DNA of 58,819 nt from Actinomyces oricola (lineage in GTDB: Bacteria > Actinomycetota > Actinomycetes > Actinomycetales > Actinomycetaceae), in assembly GCF_004104015.1 (NCBI RefSeq), contig NZ_RYFV01000021.1, positions 1-58,819 on the forward strand. Direction: 5' to 3'. Below the pieces are notes generated by a model that ran no database searches, was not told the DNA's origin, and worked only from the letters and a program-made list of their open reading frames with translations. This document shows, piece by piece, positions 42,918 through 51,305 of the stretch (position 1 is its first letter; each line of letters begins with the position of its first letter). The position numbers and the translations under genes were made by a program.

Positions 42918-45900
42918 ATGGCCGACCCCACTGCCCCCGCCGGCGCCGCCTTCTTCCCCCTGCACCGCCCCGGTGAGACGGTCCCCCCTTCCCCATCCTT
43001 CCCGGCCATTGAGCAGGACGTCCTGGCCTACTGGAAGAACGACGCCACTTTCCAGGCCTCCATTGACGCCCGCCCCGCCCACGACGCCGAGGGCCACTCC
43101 AACGAGTTCGTCTTCTACGACGGCCCTCCCTTCGCCAATGGCCTGCCCCACTACGGCCACCTGCTGACCGGATACGTCAAGGACGCCGTCGGCCGCTTCC
43201 AGACCCAGATGGGCCGCCGCGTCGAGCGCCGCTTCGGCTGGGACACCCACGGCCTGCCCGCCGAGCTGGAGGCCCAGCGGCTCCTGGGCATTGACGACGT
43301 CACCGAGATCACCCGACCCGGTGGTATCGGGATCGAGGCCTTCAACGCCGAGTGCCGCTCCTCCGTGCTGCGCTACACCAAGGAGTGGGAGGACTACGTC
43401 ACTCGCCAGGCGCGCTGGGTCGACTTCGAGGGCGACTACAAGACCCTCGACCCCACTTACATGGAGTCCGTCATCTGGGCCTTCAAGACCCTGTACGACA
43501 AGGGCCTGGCCTACCAGGGTCACCGCGTTCTGCCCTACTGCTGGCACGACCGCACCCCGCTGAGCAATCACGAGCTCAAGATGGACGATGAGATCTACCA
43601 GGACCGCCAGGACAACACCGTCACGGTGGGCCTGCGCCTGGTCGAGCCGCTGCGCCAGGGCGCTGAGCGCCCCGAGCTCATCCTCATCTGGACCACCACC
43701 CCGTGGACTTTGCCCTCGAACTCCGCTATCGCGGTGGGAGCCGACATTGAGTATGCGCTCGTCCACGTCGACGAGACCCTGACCTCTCCGGTTGCCGGCG
43801 AGGACGTCCTCCTGGCTGCTGATCTGCTGGGCTCCTACGCCCGCGAGCTTGGCCAGGAGCCCGAGGTCCTGGCCCGCTACACCGGCGCCGAGCTGGTCGG
43901 GCGCCGCTACACTCCGATCTTCGATTACTTCGATGACGCCGAGCATCGCGCCGACGGCACCGCCCCCGGGCCCCAGGCCTGGCAGATTCTGGCCGCCGAC
44001 TACGTCACCACCACCGACGGCACCGGCCTGGTCCACCTGGCCCCGGCCTTCGGTGAGGACGACATGATCACCTGCCAGGCCGCCGGCATTGGCACCGTCA
44101 TCCCGGTGGACGACGGCGGCGTGTTCACCTCCGAGGTCCCCGACTACGCCGGGATGCAGGTCTTCGAGGCCAATAAGCCGATCATCACCGACCTTCGCGA
44201 CGGCTCGGGCCCTCTGGCGGGCCGCGACGAGGCCACCCGGCCCGTCCTCGTGCGCCAGGCCTCCTACGTCCACAGCTACCCGCACTGCTGGCGCTGCCGC
44301 CAGCCGCTGATCTACAAGGCCGTGGGGAGCTGGTTCGTACGGGTCACCGCTATCCGCGACCGCATGGTCGAGCTCAACCAGGAGATCTGCTGGGTGCCCG
44401 ACCACATTAAGGACGGCATCTTCGGCAAGTGGTTGGCCGGGGCGCGGGACTGGTCCATCTCCCGCAACCGCTTCTGGGGCGCCCCCATCCCGGTGTGGGT
44501 GTCGGACAACCCCGACTACCCTCGCACCGACGTCTACGGCTCCTTCGCCGAGTTGGAGCGCGACTTCGGGGTGAAGGTCACCGACCTGCACCGCCCGTTC
44601 ATTGACACCCTGGTGCGCCCCAACCCGGACGACCCCACGGGCCAGTCCATGATGCGGCGCATCCCCGACGTTCTGGACTGCTGGTTCGAGTCCGGCGCCA
44701 TGCCCTTCGCCCAGGTCCACTACCCCTTTGAGAACGTCGACTGGTTCGAATCCCACAACCCCGGCGACTTCATCGTGGAGTACATCGGTCAGACCCGTGG
44801 CTGGTTCTACACCCTGCACGTGCTGGCCACCGCCCTGTTCGACCGGCCCGCCTTCACCACCTGCGTCTCCCACGGCATTCTCCTGGGCGATGACGGGGCC
44901 AAGATGAGCAAGTCCCTGCGCAACTACCCCGACGTGTCAGCGGTCCTGGACCGCGACGGCGCCGACGCCATGCGCTGGTTCCTCCTATCCTCCCCAGTGG
45001 TGCGCGGCGGCAACCTCATGGTCACTAACCGGGCCATCCGTGACACGGTGCGCCAGGTGCTGCTGCCCCTGTGGAACACCTGGTACTTCTTCGCCCTCTA
45101 CGCCCGGCAGGCGCGGGCCGGGGCGGGCTATGTCACCGCCGGAGTGGACCTGGATGACGCCTCCCTGTTCGGGGCCGACGGCGGCCTGCACGTCATGGAC
45201 CGCTACATTCTGGCCCGCACCAAGGACCTGGCGACCACTGTCGGCGCCCAGATGGCGGACTACGACATTACTGGAGCCACCGCCACGGTGCGCGAGTTCC
45301 TCGACGTGCTCACCAACTGGTACCTGCGCACCTCGCGGAACCGGTTCACCGACGGCGCCGCCGCCACGGTCTGCCAGCCGGCCTTCGACACCCTGGCCAC
45401 GGTGCTGCGGGTCCTCATGGAGGTCATTGCCCCGCTCGCCCCGCTGGTGAGCGAGGAGATCTGGCGGGGCCTGACCGGCGGGCGCTCCGTGCACCTGACC
45501 GATTGGCCGGTGCTGCCCGCGCACGCGGCCGACCCGGAGCTGGTCGCCGGCATGGACGAGGCCCGGGCCACCGTCTCGGCGGCACTCGGCCTGCGCAAGG
45601 CCCACAAGTTGCGCGTGCGCCAGCCCCTGCGCTCCCTCACCGTGGCCACGGCCACCCCCGAGGCGCTGGCCCCGTTCCGCGGACTCATAGCCGAGGAGGT
45701 CAATGTCAAGGAGGTGCGCGTCCTGGACGCTGCCGACGCCGGCTACCGGGCCCGCCAGGACCTCACCCTCAACCCGCGGGCCTTCAGCCCCGCGGTCCGT
45801 AAGGCCACCTCCCGGCTGTTCGCCGCCGTCAAGGCCGGCCAGTGGGAGGTCACCGAGGACGGCAACGTGCGCTTTGACGACGTGCTGGTCGACGGTGCCG

Positions 45901-46271
45901 CCGTGGTGCTGGAGGCGGGGGAGAACGCCTTCTCCCTGACCACCCGCATTGAGGTCGACGACGACGCCCTGGCCGCTACCGTCCTGGGCTCGGGCGCCTT
46001 CGTGGTGCTGGACACCGCCCTGGATGAGGAACTGGAGGCAGAGGGGTGGGCCCGCGACCTGGTGCGCCTCGTCATGGACGAGCGCAAGGCCGCAGGCATG
46101 CAGATCGGTGAGCCGATTGCCCTGACCCTGGCCGTGCCGGCGGACAAGGGCGCCTGGACCGGCGCCCACCTGGAGCTCATCAAATCTGAGACCAGCTGCG
46201 CGGAGGTCTCCCTCATTGCCGATCCCGGCCTGGCCGAGCCCACGGTCACCGTCACCACGGTGACCTCCTGA
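42918..46271 (+). CDS. ileS: Isoleucyl-tRNA synthetase (long, eukaryote-like type)
   Basis: It charges tRNA-Ile. The 1117-residue class I synthetase has the HIGH-type motif in [18 protein letters not shown], the WDTHGLP motif, the editing domain and the KMSKS loop in [13 protein letters not shown] long C-terminal region follows. The length and HYGHLL wording match the IleS2 group, which includes naturally mupirocin-tolerant enzymes; resistance here is untested. The ATG at 42918 (MADPTAP) was chosen downstream of the T-box; the open frame extends into the leader. The first gene after it on the plus strand is folC. Confidence 0.95.
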   Translation: MADPTAPAGAAFFPLHRPGETVPPSPSFPAIEQDVLAYWKNDATFQASIDARPAHDAEGHSNEFVFYDGPPFANGLPHYGHLLTGYVKDAVGRFQTQMGRRVERRFGWDTHGLPAELEAQRLLGIDDVTEITRPGGIGIEAFNAECRSSVLRYTKEWEDYVTRQARWVDFEGDYKTLDPTYMESVIWAFKTLYDKGLAYQGHRVLPYCWHDRTPLSNHELKMDDEIYQDRQDNTVTVGLRLVEPLRQGAERPELILIWTTTPWTLPSNSAIAVGADIEYALVHVDETLTSPVAGEDVLLAADLLGSYARELGQEPEVLARYTGAELVGRRYTPIFDYFDDAEHRADGTAPGPQAWQILAADYVTTTDGTGLVHLAPAFGEDDMITCQAAGIGTVIPVDDGGVFTSEVPDYAGMQVFEANKPIITDLRDGSGPLAGRDEATRPVLVRQASYVHSYPHCWRCRQPLIYKAVGSWFVRVTAIRDRMVELNQEICWVPDHIKDGIFGKWLAGARDWSISRNRFWGAPIPVWVSDNPDYPRTDVYGSFAELERDFGVKVTDLHRPFIDTLVRPNPDDPTGQSMMRRIPDVLDCWFESGAMPFAQVHYPFENVDWFESHNPGDFIVEYIGQTRGWFYTLHVLATALFDRPAFTTCVSHGILLGDDGAKMSKSLRNYPDVSAVLDRDGADAMRWFLLSSPVVRGGNLMVTNRAIRDTVRQVLLPLWNTWYFFALYARQARAGAGYVTAGVDLDDASLFGADGGLHVMDRYILARTKDLATTVGAQMADYDITGATATVREFLDVLTNWYLRTSRNRFTDGAAATVCQPAFDTLATVLRVLMEVIAPLAPLVSEEIWRGLTGGRSVHLTDWPVLPAHAADPELVAGMDEARATVSAALGLRKAHKLRVRQPLRSLTVATATPEALAPFRGLIAEEVNVKEVRVLDAADAGYRARQDLTLNPRAFSPAVRKATSRLFAAVKAGQWEVTEDGNVRFDDVLVDGAAVVLEAGENAFSLTTRIEVDDDALAATVLGSGAFVVLDTALDEELEAEGWARDLVRLVMDERKAAGMQIGEPIALTLAVPADKGAWTGAHLELIKSETSCAEVSLIADPGLAEPTVTVTTVTS

Positions 46272-46392
46272 CCGCCGCCGCGGCAGCGCCGGAGACAACG
46301 AGGAGCCCAATGAGCCCCTGGCCCGGCGGCGGTATCGGGATCGGCCGGACCCGGGGCCGTTGAGCCCGGCTCCGCGCCCGAGCCCGGGCGCG

Positions 46393-46472
46393 AGCGCCTG
46401 CGGGGAGCCGGCTCGCCCACGGCGCGCGCCATCGTGAGGACCAGCCAGGTTTAGCGCCTGCGGGGAGCCGGC
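46393..46472. repeat. 20-bp direct repeat flanking and including the tfoX-like 3' end
   Basis: AGCGCCTGCGGGGAGCCGGC occurs at 46393-46412 and again at 46453-46472, exactly 60 bases apart. The second copy encodes the C-terminal Arg/Pro-rich residues of the TfoX-domain protein; the first is noncoding. A local duplication is likely. Confidence 0.8.
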
Positions 46473-46765
46473 ACCTGGGACCACATGGCCTCAAGCAGCT
46501 CTATGAGCGCGCCCGCCTCCTGCTCGTCAGTGGGCAGCGGCAGGCGGCGGGCCGGCCTCGCCCCCGGGTAGGGCTCCTCCAGCGGCGCCTGCGGCACCGC
46601 CTCCCGCACAGCGGCCACGTCCTTGAGCAGGAGCCGCTCATCGTAGAGGCCGCCAACTACCCGCTCCCGCCAGTACAGGACGTACTCGCCCATCATGGCG
46701 CGACTCCGGGCTCCCGGGCCCAGGAGCTTTGTGAGCGATTCGATGGTCTGCCGGGAGGTCGCCAT
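46451..46765 (-). CDS. TfoX N-terminal-domain protein
   Basis: The 104-residue protein reads SLTKLLGPGARSRAMMGEYV and LYWRERVVGGLYDERLLLKD, the TfoX/Sxy N-terminal domain pattern (RxMMGEYxLYxxGKxVGGIYDDRLLxK). Only this domain is present; the C-terminal competence part of Sxy is not. In firmicutes and actinobacteria such lone domains have no established function. It lies between ileS and folC on the opposite strand, with its ATG 60 bases from the folC start, so the two are divergent. Confidence 0.85.
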   Translation of the reverse strand: MATSRQTIESLTKLLGPGARSRAMMGEYVLYWRERVVGGLYDERLLLKDVAAVREAVPQAPLEEPYPGARPARRLPLPTDEQEAGALIELLEAMWSQVPAPRRR

Positions 46766-46825
46766 GCGCCTAGTCTAGGTACGGCGTCGCTAGGCTGTGC
46801 CCGGTCCACTGAAGGGGAGCAGCAC

Positions 46826-48700
46826 ATGAGCAGCGAACGCAATCGTGACGCCGACCAGGCCGGCAAGACGGCAGACGGCAGCCACCCCGGTGCCGCCTTC
46901 GGCATCCCTGCCGGGGCCACCGGTGAGGAGGTCATTGACGCGCTCTTGGCCGCCGAGGGCGCCAACGGGGACGTAGACCCCGAGCTCCTGCCCTACCTGG
47001 AGGCAGCTGACTCACACGATGGCCAGTCCATTGCCGAGGTGCGCCAGGCCGGCCGCGCCGATATCGAGCGCGAGGAGGAGGTCGAGGCCGAGCGCCTGGC
47101 CGCCCTGCGTGAACTGGTAGCCCACAATATGATCCCCGGCGGGGACCTGGCCCGCCTCGACGAGCTCCTCATGGAGGTGGACGCCGACGACTCCGATGAC
47201 TGGAACGAGTGGGACAGTGTCCTGCCGGAGACCACCGATCCCGCTGCTTCAGCGGAGGAAGTCGAGGACGTCGAGGAGGGCGGCGGCGGGGCCCACGCCG
47301 CCGCCCTCCGGGAGGCTCACCATCGCACCACTGTGGCCCAGCGCATGCGTGAGGTGGAGGCGGAGATCCTCTCCCGCGCCCCGGAGCACACGATCCAGCC
47401 CTCCCTGGAACGGGTCGAGGCCGTCCTCGACATTGTGGGCAACCCCGAGCGCAGCTACCGGGTGGTCCATGTTTCCGGCACCAATGGCAAGACCTCCACC
47501 GCCCGCATGATCGAGCGGCTCGCGGCAGCGTCCGGCATGCGCACCGGGCGCTTCACCTCCCCGCACCTGGCCACCATCCGCGAACGCATTAGCCTGGACG
47601 GCGAGCCCATTACCGAGGAGGGGTTCATCGCCGCTTGGGAGGACGTCGCCCCTTACATAGCCATGGTCGACGAGCGCTCCGTGGCCGACGGCGGGCCGCG
47701 CCTGAGCTTTTTCGAAGTGCTTACCGTCATGGCCCTGGCCGCCTTCGCCGACCATCCGGTCGATGTCGCCGTGGTCGAGGTCGGCCTGGGGGGGCGCTGG
47801 GACTCCACCAACGTTGTTGACTCCCAGGTCGAGGTCATTACCCCCATTGGCCGGGACCATGAGCGTTGGCTGGGGTCAAGCATTGAGCACATTGCCGCCG
47901 AGAAGGCGGGTATTGTCAAGAATGGCGCCACCCTCGTCACTGCTCTCCAACCTGAGGCCGCCCGCGCCCCCATTGCCGCGGCTGTCGCCGAACATCAGGT
48001 CGTGTGGCGCCGCGAGCTCGACCCGGAGGAGGACCCGGAGGATCCCGGCGCCGGTGACCTCGCCGTCGTCGACCGACAACTCGCCGTCGGCGGTCAGCTG
48101 GTGACCCTGCGCACGGCCGCCGCCCGCTACGAGGACGTTTTCGTCCCCCTGCACGGGGAGTATCAAGCGCACAACGCCCTGCTCGCCCTGGCCGCGGCTG
48201 AGGCCCTGTTCGGTGGTAGGCCGCTGCCCCCCCGGATTGTGGAGAACGGTTTCGCCTCAGTGACCTCACCGGGGCGGCTGGAGGTACTGCGCTCCTCGCC
48301 CACGGTTCTGGTCGACGCCGGGCACAACCCGCACGGCATTGAAGCGCTCGCCGGCGCCATTGAGGAGGTTTTCGGCTTCCAGCACCTGGTGGCGGTGGTC
48401 GGCATTATGGCGGACAAGGACGTTGAGGGCGTCTTGGCGGGGCTGGAGCCCCTGTGCGACGCCGTCGTCTGCGTCCCTATTGACTCCCCACGTGCTCTGG
48501 GGGTCGACGAACTGGCCGAGGTGGCCACGGAGGTCTTCGGGGCGGACCGGGTTCACCGCGCCGATACGTTGGCCGAGGGGGTGGAGCGGGCCGCGACCCT
48601 TTCAGAGGGGTTCGACGCCCCTTTGACGACCTCCGGCGTGCTCGTCGTGGGTTCTGTGGTGCTCGCCGCTGAGGCGCGCGCCCTGTTCGACAGGTCCTGA
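46826..48700 (+). CDS. folC: Folylpolyglutamate/dihydrofolate synthase with long acidic N-terminal extension
   Basis: FolC adds glutamates to folates, and often also makes dihydrofolate. The 624-residue protein has a FolC core from about residue 171: P-loop VVHVSGTNGKTSTARMIE (GTNGKTS at 218-224), TSPHLATIRERISLDG, VEVGLGGRWDSTN, ERWLGSSIEHIAAEKAGI and DAGHNPHG. The usual length is 430-480 residues. The first 170 residues are extra, strongly acidic (runs of Glu and Asp such as EREEEVEAE and DADDSDDWNEWD) and helical in character. The ATG at 46826 has GGGGAG upstream. Confidence 0.93.
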   Translation: MSSERNRDADQAGKTADGSHPGAAFGIPAGATGEEVIDALLAAEGANGDVDPELLPYLEAADSHDGQSIAEVRQAGRADIEREEEVEAERLAALRELVAHNMIPGGDLARLDELLMEVDADDSDDWNEWDSVLPETTDPAASAEEVEDVEEGGGGAHAAALREAHHRTTVAQRMREVEAEILSRAPEHTIQPSLERVEAVLDIVGNPERSYRVVHVSGTNGKTSTARMIERLAAASGMRTGRFTSPHLATIRERISLDGEPITEEGFIAAWEDVAPYIAMVDERSVADGGPRLSFFEVLTVMALAAFADHPVDVAVVEVGLGGRWDSTNVVDSQVEVITPIGRDHERWLGSSIEHIAAEKAGIVKNGATLVTALQPEAARAPIAAAVAEHQVVWRRELDPEEDPEDPGAGDLAVVDRQLAVGGQLVTLRTAAARYEDVFVPLHGEYQAHNALLALAAAEALFGGRPLPPRIVENGFASVTSPGRLEVLRSSPTVLVDAGHNPHGIEALAGAIEEVFGFQHLVAVVGIMADKDVEGVLAGLEPLCDAVVCVPIDSPRALGVDELAEVATEVFGADRVHRADTLAEGVERAATLSEGFDAPLTTSGVLVVGSVVLAAEARALFDRS

Positions 48701-48749
48701 ACCTCCTCGTGGCGGCAGGGGGTGCAGGGGTTAAGGAGAGCACCGCGTT

Positions 48750-49424
48750 TCAGCCCGCGTCCGAGGAGGGCCCCACGGACTGGTTGGAGATGACGAACTG
48801 GGTACCGTCCCAGGTGAGATCGGCGCTGCCGACTCCCGATCCGGTGTGTATGCCCCCGGTGTCGCCGGGCAGGACCTCATTGCGCCAGGTCACGTGCAGG
48901 CTGGTGCCATTGTCGGTCAGGGTCTCGACCACCGGCTCAAAGGAGTCAGGACCGCCGAGCTGCGACAAATTGAACTCGACGACCAGCCGGTAGTCCGCAT
49001 CGTAGAAGGCGAGTCGTGGGAATGCGCCGCTGCCACCGCCGGAACAAGCAAGGCTGAGCACCCGCGTGGGCCGACCATCGATGACGAAGGCGGCAGTGGG
49101 CTCCTCGATCTTCACGAATCCGGTGCTCCCCAGGGTGGCCTGTCCGTCGACGAAGGACAGCGTCCCATCCTTCGGGCGACAGGACTCCGGCATCTCCAAG
49201 GTGGCGTTGAGCAGTTCTTCTCGGCTAGGGGCCGTGGGGGCCGCCGACAGCGGGGCGGGCGATTGCAGGGCGTCTGATGAATCGGAGGTGGCGCTCTGGG
49301 AACCTTCCGAGGAGAAGGACGGGCCGCAGCCACCCAGGATGAGGCAGCCGCTAATGATCAGGGTAAGGATGAGGGCGCGTCGGCGATGAGGTCTGGAAGG
49401 GGCGACCTGGGATTGGGGCGGCAC
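48750..49424 (-). CDS. Putative secreted lipoprotein of unknown function
   Basis: The 224-residue protein has a short basic N-terminus (PHRRR), a hydrophobic segment ALILTLIISGCLILGGC with lipobox ILGGC, a Ser/Ala/Pro-rich spacer (about 50 residues), and a globular beta-rich region with two or three cysteines. No family is recognised. The GTG start at 49424 has AAGGAGA six bases upstream; a longer frame to 49619 is open but adds an unlikely 65-residue hydrophilic tail before the signal peptide. It converges on folC. Confidence 0.7.
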   Translation of the reverse strand: MPPQSQVAPSRPHRRRALILTLIISGCLILGGCGPSFSSEGSQSATSDSSDALQSPAPLSAAPTAPSREELLNATLEMPESCRPKDGTLSFVDGQATLGSTGFVKIEEPTAAFVIDGRPTRVLSLACSGGGSGAFPRLAFYDADYRLVVEFNLSQLGGPDSFEPVVETLTDNGTSLHVTWRNEVLPGDTGGIHTGSGVGSADLTWDGTQFVISNQSVGPSSDAG

Positions 49425-49831
49425 AGGGTCTCCTTGGTCGGTGAGTGAAGGCGCAGCACCCACTCTATGAGCCTCCCTGCTGCCGGTCGTCGAAGTCGGA
49501 CGGACTTTCTCTTCCTTCTCCTCCTCCCCCCGACGGCAGGGCGCTGACGGCGCCTGCGCAGAGCCGCACAGCGGTGGGGCGCGTCCCACACGGCAAACGG
49601 GCGGCCGCGTCCCGGCCACCTGGTAACAGCGTCACGCCGCGCCACGGCCTTGCCCAGATGGGCGCCTTAAAACCTGTGGGCCCCCGGCTCCCATCGCGCC
49701 AGGTCCGGACGCGTGGGAGACTGCCTTCTAAGGGCCGCACGCCGGCGGTCCCGGGAATGGCTGTGAGGGACTGACCTCATGCCACCACATGCAGCCCGCT
49801 TCCGACGACGTCGATACCTGGAGGAATCGCC
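49425..49831. other. Intergenic region without a supported gene
   Basis: This 407-base gap separates the divergent lipoprotein and dhaL genes. It contains a bulged hairpin at 49688-49719 (CTCCCA-t-CGCG / CGCG-TGGGAG). On the minus strand TAGAGT, about 40 bases before the lipoprotein start, is a possible -10. Open frames are GC-rich shadows with no conserved motif and no ribosome site. Confidence 0.6.
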
Positions 49832-50482
49832 ATGCCTCTGGATGCAGCATGGGCCATAGCCTGGACCCGCCTGGCTGCCGCCACCATATCCGAGCACCGG
49901 GAGGAGTTGAGCGAGCTCGATCGGCTCATTGGGGACGCCGACCACGGCGACAACCTCGACCGGGGCTATCGTGCCGCCGTATCGCGGCTCGACAGCACTG
50001 AGGACCCCGGCGCATACACGACGCCAGGGGCGGTTCTCAAAGCAGTCGCCACGACGCTGCTGGCTACTGTCGGCGGTGCTGCTGGACCGCTCCTGGGCAC
50101 CGCCTACCTGCGCGCCTCCCGTGTCGCCGACGCCGAGGAGCTTGGACCCCAGGGCATTGCCGACCTGCTGGAGGAGGCCACCTCCGGCATTGAGGTGCGG
50201 GGCCGCGCCGAGGTGGGGGATAAGACCATGATTGACGCCTGGCGACCCGCTGCCCGTGTTGCCGCGGCGAAGGCCGCCGCCGGCGCCACCACTGCGGAGG
50301 TCCTTGAGGCCGCGGCAGCTGCCGCGGCCCAGGGTGCGATTGATACCGAGCCGCTCGTGGCCCGCAAGGGAAGGGCCTCCTACCTGGGGCCCCGGTCCAA
50401 AGGGCATCGGGATCCTGGAGCCGCCTCCTGCGCACTAATCCTGGCCGCCGCCGCGGCGGCGGCCAGGGGCGAGGCGGCGTGA
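49832..50482 (+). CDS. Dihydroxyacetone kinase ADP-binding subunit DhaL-like, orphan
   Basis: The 216-residue all-helical protein has the DhaL nucleotide-binding signature LIGDADHGDNLDRGYRAAVS near residue 32, then VGGAAGPLLGTAYLRAS (GGxSGPLxG motif) and VGDKTMIDAWRPA (GDKTMLDAL motif). The three Asp ligands for Mg-ADP (GDADHGDN) are intact. DhaL normally works with DhaK and the phosphotransfer protein DhaM, but neither is encoded nearby. The ATG at 49832 follows TGGAGGAA. An ndk gene follows after 105 bases. Confidence 0.9.
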   Translation: MPLDAAWAIAWTRLAAATISEHREELSELDRLIGDADHGDNLDRGYRAAVSRLDSTEDPGAYTTPGAVLKAVATTLLATVGGAAGPLLGTAYLRASRVADAEELGPQGIADLLEEATSGIEVRGRAEVGDKTMIDAWRPAARVAAAKAAAGATTAEVLEAAAAAAAQGAIDTEPLVARKGRASYLGPRSKGHRDPGAASCALILAAAAAAARGEAA

Positions 50483-50587
50483 AGCGGTCGAGCCGGCCCT
50501 CCTTGCGCCCGCGTGGAGCGATCAGTCACCCTGGGCCTGACACCGTGCCCCACGGACTAACCGCTTCGCGCCTCGAAAGGACCCGCC

Positions 50588-51022
50588 ATGACCAATCAAG
50601 CACCCGGCCGCATTCTGATCCTCGTCAAGCCCGACGCCGTCGAACGCCGGCTCACTGGTGAGATCCTGCGAAGGGTTGAGGCCAAGGGGTACGACCTGGT
50701 GGCGCTCAAGGTGGTGACTCCCACCCCAGAGCTCCTGGCCGAGCACTATGCGGAGCATATTGCCAAGCCCTTCTACCCCTCTATTGTGGAGTACATGACC
50801 TCCGGTCCGGTCGTGGCCGCGGTGGCCAGTGGCCACCGGGTGGTCGAAGGGTGCCGCTCGCTCATGGGCCCCACCGAGCCGACTCTGGCCGCTCCGGGCA
50901 CGATCCGCGGTGACCTTGGCCGCGACTGGGGGACTGACGCCATGAAGAACCTCGTGCACGGCTCGGACAGCGATGAGTCCGCCGCCCGGGAGATCGCCAT
51001 CTGGTTCCCCGAGTTGGTCTGA
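50588..51022 (+). CDS. ndk: Nucleoside diphosphate kinase
   Basis: It balances nucleoside triphosphate pools by phosphotransfer through an active-site histidine. The 144-residue protein has ILVKPDAVERRLTGEILRR near the N-terminus and NLVHGSDSDESAAREIAIWF with the catalytic His. The ATG is preceded by GAAAGGA. folC and ndk are close in many actinobacteria; here a lipoprotein and dhaL are inserted between them. It is followed by a 280-base gap with a terminator at 51242-51277. Confidence 0.96.
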   Translation: MTNQAPGRILILVKPDAVERRLTGEILRRVEAKGYDLVALKVVTPTPELLAEHYAEHIAKPFYPSIVEYMTSGPVVAAVASGHRVVEGCRSLMGPTEPTLAAPGTIRGDLGRDWGTDAMKNLVHGSDSDESAAREIAIWFPELV

Positions 51023-51241
51023 GTCCCGGCCCGGGCCGCCCAGGCGCATGGGCGGGTGGTCCCCGGCATGAGGCGGCCCGGTAAGCGGTCGGCCCGTCGT
51101 GGCCGTCGGTCACGGCCATGCCGTGGACCCCCAGGGCCGCCTCCTCGCCCCGACCCGAACGAAACGAACAGGAGGGCCACGCAGGCGCTCCGGGGCCGCT
51201 CCGGGTCTCTCTTCCTGGCCGGCGGGATCTTGGAAAAGCCC

Positions 51242-51277
51242 TCGGGGGTGCCCGCCGCCTTGGGCGGGCACCCCCGA
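51242..51277 (-). terminator. Rho-independent terminator for the L,D-transpeptidase gene
   Basis: A perfect 15-bp stem, TCGGGGGTGCCCGCC / GGCGGGCACCCCCGA, surrounds a six-base loop 29 bases past the stop codon at 51306. On the minus strand GGGCTTTTCC follows. It may also stop ndk transcripts from the other side. The rest of 51023-51305 has no gene. Confidence 0.8.
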
Positions 51278-51305
51278 AGAAGAACTGGAGTCCAGGTCAG
51301 TAGTG

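Noticed and set aside
49424-49619. Longer start for the lipoprotein
   Set aside because: It would put about 65 hydrophilic residues before the signal peptide; the GTG at 49424 has a well-placed AAGGAGA.
49445-49774. Plus-strand frame in the lipoprotein-dhaL gap
   Set aside because: No motif and no ribosome site; the codon pattern is that of noncoding GC-rich DNA.
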